Shown in pieces: positions 1 to 7,519 of a stretch of DNA of 14,296 bases. The notes below the pieces were generated by a model. It was not told the origin of the DNA. It saw only the letters and a program-made list of their open reading frames with translations, and did not search any database. The position numbers and the translations under genes are program-made. Positions within the stretch are counted from its first letter, which is position 1; each line of letters opens with the position of its first letter. Source of the stretch: CAYUIS01 sp964444825 (lineage in GTDB: Bacteria; Chloroflexota; Anaerolineae; B4-G1); the NCBI GenBank assembly GCA_964444825.1, contig CAYUIS010000140.1, positions 1 through 14,296 of the forward strand, in the 5' to 3' direction.

Positions 1-521
1 TCCACTTCGTGCTTGTGCGGCGGGTAGGTGCTCCAATTGCCACTGGGGGTAAAGGTTTCGCCCACGATGAGCCGCCGGGCGGGCAGATCGGGCTGCGCGG
101 TCAGGGTGAGGACCTCGTGGTAATAGCGCTTGAAATTGGCCGCACCCCACACGCCGTTTTTCACCTGTTCCGGGGCGATGACGTAGGGATCCGCTTCCAG
201 GTCGCTCGGCGCGCTGGTCATACCGATCTGAACCGGCCCCTCTGCGGTAATGGTATAGTCGACGCCAGCGGGCAGGTAGACAGCATGCGGTTTCCCAGCA
301 AAGACACTAGGCCGTCTCCCGACTTTTTCGAATCGCTTCCCGGCCACCTCAAAGGTAGCCTTGCCGCCCAGGATCACCGCCAGCACCTCGCGCTCGCCGG
401 TTTGGCCGGAATACTGTTCCCCTGTGGGCAGCACCAGCAAGCCAAAGTCCAGTAATTGACATGGGTTGTGGGAAAGGGCATTCAACCCCTGTCCGGTTTC
501 CAACGACGTAAAGTATTTCAT
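1..521 (-). CDS. IolB/KduI-family uronate isomerase (5-deoxy-glucuronate isomerase-like), C-terminus cut by window edge
   Basis: Only the first 173 residues are in the window; family members are about 270 residues. The ATG at 519-521 is preceded by a strong GGAGGTG ribosome site with about 6 bases spacing. Residues 45-90 look like the first cupin half. Residues 152-172 contain VGETFTPSGNWSTYPPHKHE, which matches the metal-site signature of IolB (B. subtilis IolB has SGNWSSYPPHKHD here) and not that of classical KduI. IolB isomerises 5-deoxy-glucuronate in inositol catabolism; KduI isomerises 5-keto-4-deoxyuronate in pectin catabolism; both belong to the KduI/IolB cupin family. As the last visible gene after GH88, GH105 and GH28, it is inferred to process the keto-uronate those enzymes release. 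No other inositol gene is visible, so a pure iol role is less likely. Family assignment is secure; substrate is not. Confidence 0.85.
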   Translation of the reverse strand, partial: MKYFTSLETGQGLNALSHNPCQLLDFGLLVLPTGEQYSGQTGEREVLAVILGGKATFEVAGKRFEKVGRRPSVFAGKPHAVYLPAGVDYTITAEGPVQIGMTSAPSDLEADPYVIAPEQVKNGVWGAANFKRYYHEVLTLTAQPDLPARRLIVGETFTPSGNWSTYPPHKHEV

Positions 522-541
522 TCTTACACCTCCAATGTGAT

Positions 542-571
542 AGTATACCGCCTGCTTTCAGGGCCTGTCTC
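542..571 (-). promoter_or_regulatory. possible weak promoter before the isomerase gene
   Basis: On the minus strand the 97-base gap after the GH28 gene contains GAGACA (566-571) and TATACT (542-547), separated by 18 bases and followed by the GGAGGTG ribosome site. The -35 matches consensus at only 4 of 6 positions and the -10 at 5 of 6. It could give the isomerase extra, independent expression, but read-through from the upstream operon is equally possible. Confidence 0.3.
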
Positions 572-620
572 CTAAACCCCGTCCAAGACCAAGCGACTGA
601 TGCCATTACGAGTCAGACCT

Positions 621-1961
621 CTATGTTGGATTTCCTTGTTCAAGCGCCATATTGATCACAGACAATCTCGTCACGTTCGAGCAACCGAATGGCGGCTCCT
701 CCTGAACGATGCCGCTTATGTCATTCAAGCTAAGGTCATCTGCATCCTGGCAGCGTATGCCTTCGACGGCGTTCAGATGCAGGTCCTCCAGAACTACGTG
801 CTCAATTGGCTGTTCCGGCAACCCACGTATCACGACAGCCACTCCGGCGCTTTCGCAGGTTACATCCCTGATATAGATGTTTCGGAAGACGGGCGCAGCA
901 TCCGATCGCGACTCCGCTGTGGAAGAGCCATAGAACATGTTCAGGACAATGGCCTCGCGACGCAAGTTTGCCATATAGATGTTCTCAAAGTAGACATTTT
1001 CGACAGAGCCGCCGCGCCCGCGCATAGATTTGAGCCGGATGCCCTGATCGCCTCCAGTAAACCGGCAATCGGAGACGTGGATGTTGCGAACGCCGCCCGA
1101 CATCCCGCTGCCGATGGCCACTGCCCCATGACCTTCGCTCATATGACAGTTGCGGATGACAATGTTCTCACAGGGTCTTCCCACCCGCCAGCCATCCTCA
1201 TTCATCCCCGAGTTAATGGCGATGCAATCATCACCTGTGGAGAATGAGCAGTCTTCGACGACGACGTTGCAACAGGAATCGGGATTGAGACCATCGTTGT
1301 TCGGCCCTCTGGTGTCAACCGTCACATTCCTCACGAGAACGTCCTGGCAATAGACCGGATGTAGCGTCCACATAGGGCCATTTCGAAAGGTCACCCCCTC
1401 GATTAGCACGTTGCGACAACTGATTGCTTGAAGGAACTGTGGTCTCAGCGCTGCTGCTTCAGTGCCATAGATACGCTTCTCGACTGGAATCCCGTCGAAC
1501 TCGGCATCGTAGAGTGTTTTAGCGGCAGCCTGTTGCAGCTTCTTCCAGTGCCACCAGGCCTCGCCCTGCCCGTCAAAAGCCCCCTCGCCGGTGACGGCAA
1601 TGTTCGCACAATCGTGAGCGTAAATAAGAGGCGAGTAGTTATAGCACTCGACTCCCTCCCAACGGGTAAAGACGACCGGCAAATAGTCGGCAGGCCGCGT
1701 GCTAAAGCGCACCAGCGCGTCTTTTCCCAGGCGCAGGTTGACGTTGCTACGGAGATGGACGGAGCCAGTGAGCCAGGTCCCCGCCGGAACCCAGACCATC
1801 CCCCCACCCTGTCTGTGACAGGCCTCGACAGCCTGGCGAAAAGCCCGGGTGTTCAGAGTGCTGCCGTCATCCACCGCACCGTAATCCCGCACGTCAAAGA
1901 CACGATCGGGAAAAGAGGGCGCTTCTACCACTGGCATGTCGAAGGGTAGAGGTGCTTCCAT
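621..1961 (-). CDS. GH28 family exo-polygalacturonase / galacturonidase, intracellular
   Basis: The product is 446 residues from the ATG at 1961; a GTG one codon upstream (1964) is an alternative. The fold is the right-handed beta-helix of GH28 glycoside hydrolases, which hydrolyse alpha-galacturonide bonds with inversion. All four family motifs are present (numbered from the GTG): NPD at 227-229, GDD at 244-246, GHG at 278-280 and RLK at 310-312, giving the catalytic Asp triad plus the His and Arg/Lys substrate contacts. The N-terminus (VFDVRDYGAVDDGSTLNTRA) is typical of bacterial exo-acting members. There is no signal peptide, so it should trim imported oligogalacturonides or rhamnogalacturonan fragments in the cytoplasm. 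The ATG overlaps the GH105 stop codon as TGATG, with GGAG a few bases upstream, implying translational coupling. A rhamnogalacturonan-specific exo-galacturonidase cannot be separated from a homogalacturonan one by eye. Confidence 0.92.
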   Translation of the reverse strand: MEAPLPFDMPVVEAPSFPDRVFDVRDYGAVDDGSTLNTRAFRQAVEACHRQGGGMVWVPAGTWLTGSVHLRSNVNLRLGKDALVRFSTRPADYLPVVFTRWEGVECYNYSPLIYAHDCANIAVTGEGAFDGQGEAWWHWKKLQQAAAKTLYDAEFDGIPVEKRIYGTEAAALRPQFLQAISCRNVLIEGVTFRNGPMWTLHPVYCQDVLVRNVTVDTRGPNNDGLNPDSCCNVVVEDCSFSTGDDCIAINSGMNEDGWRVGRPCENIVIRNCHMSEGHGAVAIGSGMSGGVRNIHVSDCRFTGGDQGIRLKSMRGRGGSVENVYFENIYMANLRREAIVLNMFYGSSTAESRSDAAPVFRNIYIRDVTCESAGVAVVIRGLPEQPIEHVVLEDLHLNAVEGIRCQDADDLSLNDISGIVQEEPPFGCSNVTRLSVINMALEQGNPT

Positions 1962-3082
1962 CACAACTGCTCCAGACGCTCCATTTCAACGCTGGCCAGG
2001 ATAAAAGCGCCAACGCCCTTGTGTTCGTTAGACACGACTGGTTCCCTGATATAGTACTCGAATGAGCCATCCCGATACGGTTCGCCGCCTAAACCGCCGA
2101 CGCTGCAGATCCCGCCCAGGTTTACCAGCCCAGCGTCGTCAGAGCTGATGAACTGCTCCAGGATCCCATCGTAGCCTCTGCGGGCCGCGCCCAGATAAGC
2201 GTGGTCAAGGTACCCCTTTCTGATGCCCTTGGCCATGGCATAGACAAACGTGCACGATGCGGAAGCCTCCAGGTAGTTCCCCTGCCTGTTCCCCTGATCG
2301 AGCACCTGATACCACACGCCGGTGGCGGGATCTTGAACACCGACTGCAGCAGCGACGGTGGTTTCTAGGACCTTGACGAGCCTATCCCTCTGGGGATGGG
2401 CCTCAGGCAGATGATCCAACACATCCGGGATGGCCATAGCGTACCAGCCCATGGCCCGTCCCCAGAAACTTGCGGAGCATCCAGTGGCGGGATCTGCCCA
2501 CTTTTGTTCCCTGCTCTCATCCCATCCATGATGGAGCAAGCCGGTTTTGGAATCGCGGGTGTGCTTTTCAATCAACAGAATCTGATGAATCACGTCGTCA
2601 AAGGCTGCGGGTTCACCGAACTTGCTGCCAAACTCGGCGTAAAAGGGCGAGGCCATATAGATGCCGTCCAGCCACATCTGGTGAGGGTAGATCTGCTTGT
2701 GCCAGAACCCTCCCTCGCCCGTCCGGGGTTGGGTCTGCAACTGTTTCCTTAGCAGATAGATCGCCTTTTTGTAGCGCTCGTCGCCGCTCGTGTCGTAGAG
2801 CACAAAGAGCAACTTGCCCTCGTTGATCTGGTCAAGATTGTATTCCCCCAACCGGTAGGTGCGGATATCCCCATCGGCATCAACAAACTCGTCAATGTTC
2901 CTTTTCACATAATCATAGTACTTATCTTCGCCGGTCTTTAGCCACAGCTCCCGGATGGCCAAGAGCACCACGCCTGGCTCATAGTGCCACCGCCTTGCTA
3001 GCAATGGATACCGCTCCATCGTAGAGTCGGCCATTGGCGCCGACCAAGTCAATTCGGTCTCGTCCAGCCCCGATGTTTTCAC
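1961..3082 (-). CDS. GH105 unsaturated rhamnogalacturonyl hydrolase (YteR-like)
   Basis: The start is placed at the GTG at 3080-3082. It overlaps the GH88 stop as GTGA, lies 6 bases after a GGGAGGA ribosome site, and yields 373 residues, the same length as B. subtilis YteR. Sequence further upstream in this frame looks non-homologous and overlaps GH88. GH105 enzymes hydrate the double bond of a 4,5-unsaturated galacturonate at the non-reducing end of lyase products and so release it. The predicted catalytic Asp is D139 in HQMWLDGIYMASPF (131-147), equivalent to YteR D143. LLHHGWDES (182-190) and ASFWGRAMGWYAMA (204-217) line the active site of the alpha6/alpha6 barrel. SNEHKGVGAFILASVEM near the C-terminus is also conserved. 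No signal peptide is present, consistent with a cytoplasmic role after import. Confidence 0.93.
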   Translation of the reverse strand: MKTSGLDETELTWSAPMADSTMERYPLLARRWHYEPGVVLLAIRELWLKTGEDKYYDYVKRNIDEFVDADGDIRTYRLGEYNLDQINEGKLLFVLYDTSGDERYKKAIYLLRKQLQTQPRTGEGGFWHKQIYPHQMWLDGIYMASPFYAEFGSKFGEPAAFDDVIHQILLIEKHTRDSKTGLLHHGWDESREQKWADPATGCSASFWGRAMGWYAMAIPDVLDHLPEAHPQRDRLVKVLETTVAAAVGVQDPATGVWYQVLDQGNRQGNYLEASASCTFVYAMAKGIRKGYLDHAYLGAARRGYDGILEQFISSDDAGLVNLGGICSVGGLGGEPYRDGSFEYYIREPVVSNEHKGVGAFILASVEMERLEQL

Positions 3083-4251
3083 AGTGAATCCTCCCGTCCC
3101 CAGAAATCGAGCGCCTTCCCCTCCAGCGCCAGCAAGGCTTCCAGAAAAAAGTAATCCCCGCAGATGAAATAAGCATCCACGCCCAGTCCCTTGTGGGCGT
3201 GATAGGTCCCGTGGCGCAGCAGCCCCTGCGCTTCTGGCTCGATCTCGAAACAATGGGCAACCAGGGAATCCAATAAAGCGCGCGCCGAGTCACGAAACTC
3301 GGTCCCCTCCGCTTCACCGCCCAACCGGGCAAGCCGCAGCATTCCGCTGGCAGCGATGGCGCCTGCCGAGCTATCGCGGTGATGAGATACATCCCCGGGA
3401 AGGCGCAGATCCCACCAGGGCACGCCGTCAGAGGGCAACTCGGCCATAAAGCGGCGTGCTGCCTGCTGGGAGGCCGCCAGGAAACGCCCTTCCCCACACC
3501 ACTCGGCCGCCAGCGCAAAGCCGTATATGGCCCATGCCTGCCCCCGGGCCCAAAGGGAATCGTCGGCATACCCCTGATGCGTGCGGGGGCCGACAGGCTG
3601 GCCCGTCTCCTGATCCAGGAAGAACGTATGGTAGGTGGATCCATCCGGTCGCAAAAGGTAACGCAGGCTGGTCTCAGTATGTTCCAGTGCCGCCTGGTGA
3701 TACTGAGGATCACCTGTCTGTTCGGCAGCCCAGAACAGGAGCGAGAGGTTCATCATCGTGTCGACGATCATCCTGCCCCCTTCCGCCGGGTCGCCGACGG
3801 CCCCCCAGGCCTGGACATATTTCCCCTGGGGGCGGTACCGCTGCACGAGTTCTTGAGCGGCTCGTAGGGCCAGTTCCCGCGCTTCCCGATCACCGGTCAC
3901 CTGCCACTGAGCGCGAGCGCACAGCGTGAACAAAAAGCCCAGGTCGTGGGTGATGTGGATCCGTTCGTCCAGCCGTTCCTCAAAGCTAGGCAGGAGGGTC
4001 TCTGCATGCGCCTGTAAGTCCTCATCCCCGGTGGCCACGTACGCAAGCCACAACAGGCCGGGCCAGAAACCGGCCAGCCAATTGGTGTTCCCCGTGAGTT
4101 GGTAACCCATCCCGTCTCCCACAGTGGGAAACTGGCGTCCAAACGCAACGTGACAACGCCGAATCCGCTTCAGTGATCCTGCCAAAGCAGCCTGCATATC
4201 TACGTGGGAGGACAAGATATGAGACATAGCCTCAGCCTGATCACGCGCCAT
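3079..4251 (-). CDS. GH88 unsaturated glucuronyl/galacturonyl hydrolase
   Basis: The product is 390 residues if the ATG at 4249-4251 is used, which overlaps the UroD-like stop by 11 bases. The ATG at 4225-4227 (382 residues) is an alternative; neither has a strong ribosome site. GH88 enzymes release 4,5-unsaturated uronate from lyase products by vinyl-ether hydration. The two catalytic Asp of Bacillus UGL (D88, D149) correspond to D103 in ITHDLGFLF (100-108) and D164 in MIVDTMMNLSLLFWA (161-175), with the same 61-residue separation. Other family signatures are WLAGFWPGLLWLAY (58-71), HQGYADDSLWARGQAWAIYGF at about 225-245 and HRDSSAGAIAASGMLRLA (291-308). No signal peptide. Paired here with GH105, it probably handles a different sugar or linkage next to the unsaturated cap. 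Family assignment is secure; substrate (pectic versus glucuronan or ulvan-type) is open. Confidence 0.93.
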   Translation of the reverse strand: MARDQAEAMSHILSSHVDMQAALAGSLKRIRRCHVAFGRQFPTVGDGMGYQLTGNTNWLAGFWPGLLWLAYVATGDEDLQAHAETLLPSFEERLDERIHITHDLGFLFTLCARAQWQVTGDREARELALRAAQELVQRYRPQGKYVQAWGAVGDPAEGGRMIVDTMMNLSLLFWAAEQTGDPQYHQAALEHTETSLRYLLRPDGSTYHTFFLDQETGQPVGPRTHQGYADDSLWARGQAWAIYGFALAAEWCGEGRFLAASQQAARRFMAELPSDGVPWWDLRLPGDVSHHRDSSAGAIAASGMLRLARLGGEAEGTEFRDSARALLDSLVAHCFEIEPEAQGLLRHGTYHAHKGLGVDAYFICGDYFFLEALLALEGKALDFWGREDSL

Positions 4252-5305
4252 AACGCCGGTAGCGCTGAACGACCTCGAACATGGCAAAAATGTTGTCGTC
4301 GGGCGTGCCGTGGTCCATGTTGAAACAGCAGAGCCCCGCCTGTTCCAGCGGCCCGGCCGCCAGCAACAGCTTTTCCGTATCCTCGGCAATCTCCTGTGGG
4401 GTGCACTGCAGCAAACGCGCTGGGCTCAGCCGCAGGTTAAGAAAAGCGTCGGGCAACGCCTGGCGGCAGGCCGCCACATCGGAGCCCCATCCCACCTCAA
4501 AGTAACACGCTGGTAGCTCTGCATACACAGGGGCGATCTTGTGCGTGTTGTCGCCACAGTGGTGGACACCGAAGGGCTGCATGCGTTCGGCCATCCGCTG
4601 TTCCACAGGCAAATGCAGCTCGCGATAACTGTCGGGCGATATCATCTGTACCGAGCAGTTGGCGTGGAGAAAGAGGCTCCGATCTACATGCGCCACCATA
4701 CGGTTGACCGAGATGGAACAACTGCCCGTCCGCTGGCGGACGTACGACGCCACGTCCACGATCAGCTCACCGATCATATCGAGCAGTCGCCGGACGCGCC
4801 TAGGAGCCTGGTAAAAGTCGAGAAAGAGCTGCTGGCCGTACAGATGATAGGCTGCGTTCAGCAGCCCATCGGTGTTCAGGTCGCCCACCAGGTAGCCGTG
4901 CTTGACCTCCAACGCATCCATGTCAGCAATGAGTGGCTTCATCGGCCAGGTTTCTCGAAAATCAGGCTTCTCCATCGCCTCGATCTGTGCGACTGCTAGA
5001 TCAACAGATTGCGGCTGGGGAGCGGCGTCGGGGGCGAACAGAATATGCGCACCGAGAAGCGCAGGGATGACAAAGCCGCCAGCGACGTGCAAGGAGCCGA
5101 TGATGGGGCGAGGCTGCGGATCGGGATCGCCCAGTCCCAGGTCGCCGTAGCGTGTGTGGAGCACGCGCCGCATGGTGATGTCATTCTGGATGCGCGTCTG
5201 GGCGTCGAAATAGAACGACTTGTCGAACGAAATGCCCGCCGTGTGATACCACCAGTTGGGATTAAAGACAAGCTCAACAGGCAGGAATTCCCCAGCCGCA
5301 CTCAT
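4241..5305 (-). CDS. UroD/MtaA-superfamily protein (putative zinc-dependent methyltransferase-like), function unknown
   Basis: The product is 354 residues from the ATG at 5303-5305; a GTG two codons upstream (5309-5311) sits 6 bases after an AGG and may be the true start. It belongs to the uroporphyrinogen decarboxylase superfamily, recognised from the C-terminal half: SPDSYRELHLPVEQRMAER, then FGVHHCGDNTHKIAPVYAEL, then GLCCFNMDHGTPDDN. It lacks the N-terminal RQAGRY-type motif of true UroD, so heme synthesis is unlikely. H248-x-C250, followed by C326/C327 about 75 residues later, matches the H-x-C...C zinc pattern of MtaA/MtbA/CmuA corrinoid methyltransferases. It is the first gene of the hydrolase set, and its end overlaps GH88. 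A role in removing methyl groups from sugars is a hypothesis only; no corrinoid protein is in the window. Superfamily call is secure; function is not. Confidence 0.8.
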   Translation of the reverse strand: MSAAGEFLPVELVFNPNWWYHTAGISFDKSFYFDAQTRIQNDITMRRVLHTRYGDLGLGDPDPQPRPIIGSLHVAGGFVIPALLGAHILFAPDAAPQPQSVDLAVAQIEAMEKPDFRETWPMKPLIADMDALEVKHGYLVGDLNTDGLLNAAYHLYGQQLFLDFYQAPRRVRRLLDMIGELIVDVASYVRQRTGSCSISVNRMVAHVDRSLFLHANCSVQMISPDSYRELHLPVEQRMAERMQPFGVHHCGDNTHKIAPVYAELPACYFEVGWGSDVAACRQALPDAFLNLRLSPARLLQCTPQEIAEDTEKLLLAAGPLEQAGLCCFNMDHGTPDDNIFAMFEVVQRYRRYGA

Positions 5306-5341
5306 AGACACAGGTAACCTATCCTTCGATGCATCTACTAT

Positions 5342-5400
5342 CTGGCACGGGCCAGTGATGAGTAATGTCCCACTCGGCAGTTTGGCCGGAACCCGCCAAA
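5342..5400 (-). other. two small stem-loops in the oppF to UroD-like gap
   Basis: The 117-base gap between the ATPase stop (5423) and the UroD-like start holds two perfect inverted repeats: TTTGGC (5381-5386) with GCCAAA (5395-5400), loop 8; and CTGGC (5342-5346) with GCCAG (5351-5355), loop 4. Neither is followed by a T-run on the minus strand, so they are not classical terminators. They could stabilise or process the mRNA between transporter and enzyme genes. No convincing promoter is visible in this gap. Confidence 0.4.
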
Positions 5401-5422
5401 GGAGCAGATACCCAGGGGGACG

Positions 5423-6466
5423 TCAGTCGTAAGCGATACCGGCCAAGCCCAGCTCGTCCGCTAGGTGGCAGGAAACCCAGTGGTCGTCGCTCATCTCGCG
5501 CCACAGGGGGGCCTCGCTCTTACAGATGTCACGAGCATAGCGACAGCGGGGATGGAACTTGCAGCCCGGGGGAGGGTCGGCTGGGCTGGGGACGTCTCCT
5601 GGGAGAATAATCCGGTGTGATACGTGATCCGGGTCAGTACGAGGGACCGCTGAGAGCAAGGCCTCAGTGTAGGGATGCAGAGGATCGCAATAGAGATCAT
5701 CCGCCGAGGCCAACTCCACGATGACGCCCAGGTACATCACCGCCACGCGGTCGCTGATGTGTTCCACCACAGAAAGATCGTGAGCGATGAAGAGATAAGT
5801 CAGTCCAAACTCTTTTTGCAGGTCTTCGAGCAAGTTGAGGGTCTGCGCCTGGATAGAGACATCCAGAGCCGAGACCGGCTCATCACAGACGACGAGCTTG
5901 GGTCGGAGGGCCAGGGCGCGGGCAATGCCGATGCGCTGCCGCTGCCCACCGCTAAATGCGTAAGGATAGCGGCTCATATGCTGCGCCCTAAGACCCACGG
6001 CCTCAAGCAGGTGCCGAACCTGGGCTTTGAGTTCGTCCCCCCTGGCAATGCCATTGATCACGAGAGGTTCGCTGATAATGTCCATCACCGTCATCCGCGG
6101 GTTTAGAGAGGAGAACGGATCCTGGAAGATAATCTGCATCTGCCGCCGGACGGGTGCCATCTCATCTCTGGAGAGTCTCAGAATGTTCACCAGATCCCCG
6201 TTTTGCCGAAACAGAACCTCGCCTGCCGTCGGCTCGTAGGCACGCAGAATACACCGCCCGGTGGTCGTCTTGCCGCAGCCCGACTCTCCAACCAATCCCA
6301 GTGTCTCGCCCTCGCGGATGGAAAAACTTACCCCATCCACGGCGCGGACGTGACCGACCACTCGGCGGAAAAAGCCCTTCTGGATCGGAAAGTACATCTT
6401 GAGGTTCTTGACCTCCAACAGGAGGGGATTCTTTGTCTTTGCAGGAGTTTCTACAGATTCATTCAT
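5423..6466 (-). CDS. oppF: oligopeptide/oligosaccharide ABC transporter ATPase, OppF/DppF type
   Basis: The product is 347 residues from the ATG at 6464-6466, preceded by AGGATAGGA; a GTG at 6499 is less likely. It is the second of two nucleotide-binding subunits that power import. Visible ATPase motifs: Walker A GESGCGKT (60-67), Q-loop IIFQDPFSSLNPRM with Q115, ABC signature FSGGQRQRIG (171-180), Walker B VVCDEPVSALD (192-202) and the H-loop His229 in FIAHDLS. The C-terminal oligopeptide-transporter region has four Cys (C302, C308, C315, C333), the spacing reported to hold a 4Fe-4S cluster in some Opp/Dpp ATPases. It follows the OppD-type gene by 38 bases. Despite the peptide-transporter name, the flanking glycosidases imply an oligosaccharide substrate. 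Confidence 0.93.
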   Translation of the reverse strand: MNESVETPAKTKNPLLLEVKNLKMYFPIQKGFFRRVVGHVRAVDGVSFSIREGETLGLVGESGCGKTTTGRCILRAYEPTAGEVLFRQNGDLVNILRLSRDEMAPVRRQMQIIFQDPFSSLNPRMTVMDIISEPLVINGIARGDELKAQVRHLLEAVGLRAQHMSRYPYAFSGGQRQRIGIARALALRPKLVVCDEPVSALDVSIQAQTLNLLEDLQKEFGLTYLFIAHDLSVVEHISDRVAVMYLGVIVELASADDLYCDPLHPYTEALLSAVPRTDPDHVSHRIILPGDVPSPADPPPGCKFHPRCRYARDICKSEAPLWREMSDDHWVSCHLADELGLAGIAYD

Positions 6467-6504
6467 CGTTCCTATCCTAGATGAGATGACCTCATGCACA
6501 GCCC

Positions 6505-7509
6505 TCAGCTATACAACACGCACCGCACCTGGTGACGGGGTTCCACGGAGAGAAGCGAGACCTCTTCCCTGCAAGCCGGCTTCTTCGGAGCAGGGCAGCG
6601 GGGATAGAAGGCGCATCCCGAGGGCACCGAATAGGGATCGGGAACGCTGCCGGGAATTGGGGTCAGGCGTGCCTTCACCCGGTAGCCCATGTGCGGGATA
6701 GAGCGCATCAGGCCCACTGTATAGGGATGAAGCGGACGATGAAAGATGGTGCGCACGTCGCCGCTCTCCACGATTTTGCCCATGTACATCACGGCCACAC
6801 GGCTGCACGTCTCGGCAATGACCCCCAGGTTGTGCGTGATCATCAGGATTGCCATGCCAAACTCTTGCTGAAGGTACTTCATCAGCTCCATGATCTGTGC
6901 CTGAATGGTGACGTCCAGCGCTGTGGTCGGCTCATCAGCGATGAGGAGCGCCGGGTTACAGGAAAGAGCCATAGCGATCATAGCCCGCTGCCGCATCCCC
7001 CCGGAAAACTGGTGGGGATACTCGTCAAACCGCTGCTGTGGCAGGGCAATCCCCACTTCTTCCAACATCTTGATCGCCCTCTCTCTGGCCTCCTCCTCAC
7101 ATACGCACTGGTGAAGTTCCACAGTCTCCGCAACCTGGCTACCCACTGTATGCACTGGAGACAGCGATGTCAGGGGTTCCTGAAAGATCATGGCAATCTC
7201 GTTCCCCCGAATGCTACGGATGACTTCCCCATCGGGATCCAGCGTCGTCAGATCAATAGGCGGCTCCCCCGATCCCCGATCGAACATAATCTGACCCTGA
7301 ACGATGCGGCTCGTCTTGGGCAGCAGGCGGAGGATCGAGAAGGCAGTGACGGTCTTGCCACATCCGGACTCACCGACCAATCCGAGGGCTTCGCCGGGCC
7401 GGATACTCAGCGATACTCCATCCACAGCTCGGACCTCTCCATCCAGGGTACGAAAATAGGTCTTTAAATCTTGTATCTGAACGATGTAACGCCGCTCGTC
7501 TGTATTCAT
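6505..7509 (-). CDS. oppD: oligopeptide/oligosaccharide ABC transporter ATPase, OppD/DppD type
   Basis: The product is 334 residues from the ATG at 7507-7509, 10 bases after the OppC stop; in-frame codons further upstream overlap OppC and do not resemble the family. It is the first of two ATPase subunits. Motifs: Walker A GESGCGKT (45-52), Q-loop MIFQEPLTSLSP with Q110, signature FSGGMRQRAMIAMAL (168-182), Walker B LLIADEPTTALD (188-199) and H-loop His226 in MITHNLG. The C-terminal Opp/Dpp extension has Cys299, 305, 313 and 330, again the four-Cys pattern of possible iron-sulfur-binding Opp/Dpp ATPases. It should pair with the OppF-type protein as a heterodimer under the two permeases. The ribosome site is weak (GTGGGAT), consistent with translation coupled to OppC. 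Confidence 0.93.
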   Translation of the reverse strand: MNTDERRYIVQIQDLKTYFRTLDGEVRAVDGVSLSIRPGEALGLVGESGCGKTVTAFSILRLLPKTSRIVQGQIMFDRGSGEPPIDLTTLDPDGEVIRSIRGNEIAMIFQEPLTSLSPVHTVGSQVAETVELHQCVCEEEARERAIKMLEEVGIALPQQRFDEYPHQFSGGMRQRAMIAMALSCNPALLIADEPTTALDVTIQAQIMELMKYLQQEFGMAILMITHNLGVIAETCSRVAVMYMGKIVESGDVRTIFHRPLHPYTVGLMRSIPHMGYRVKARLTPIPGSVPDPYSVPSGCAFYPRCPAPKKPACREEVSLLSVEPRHQVRCVLYS

Positions 7510-7519
7510 AGCATCCCAC

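Noticed and set aside
600..1247. Plus-strand open frame of 215 codons
   Set aside because: It lies opposite the GH28 gene, whose catalytic motifs are all intact; the plus-strand product resembles nothing.
3083..3253. N-terminal extension of the GH105 protein
   Set aside because: The frame stays open upstream of the GTG but overlaps the conserved GH88 C-terminus and reads as low-complexity Gly/Arg/Ala sequence; the GTG gives the family length exactly.
4241..5305. True uroporphyrinogen decarboxylase (HemE) of heme synthesis
   Set aside because: The N-terminal porphyrin-binding arginine motif is missing, the H-x-C...C pattern is present, and no heme gene is nearby.
6532..7467. Long plus-strand open frame of 311 codons
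   Set aside because: It is antisense to the well-conserved OppD-type ATPase; its translation shows no recognisable domain and no ribosome site, as expected for a shadow of a GC-rich gene.
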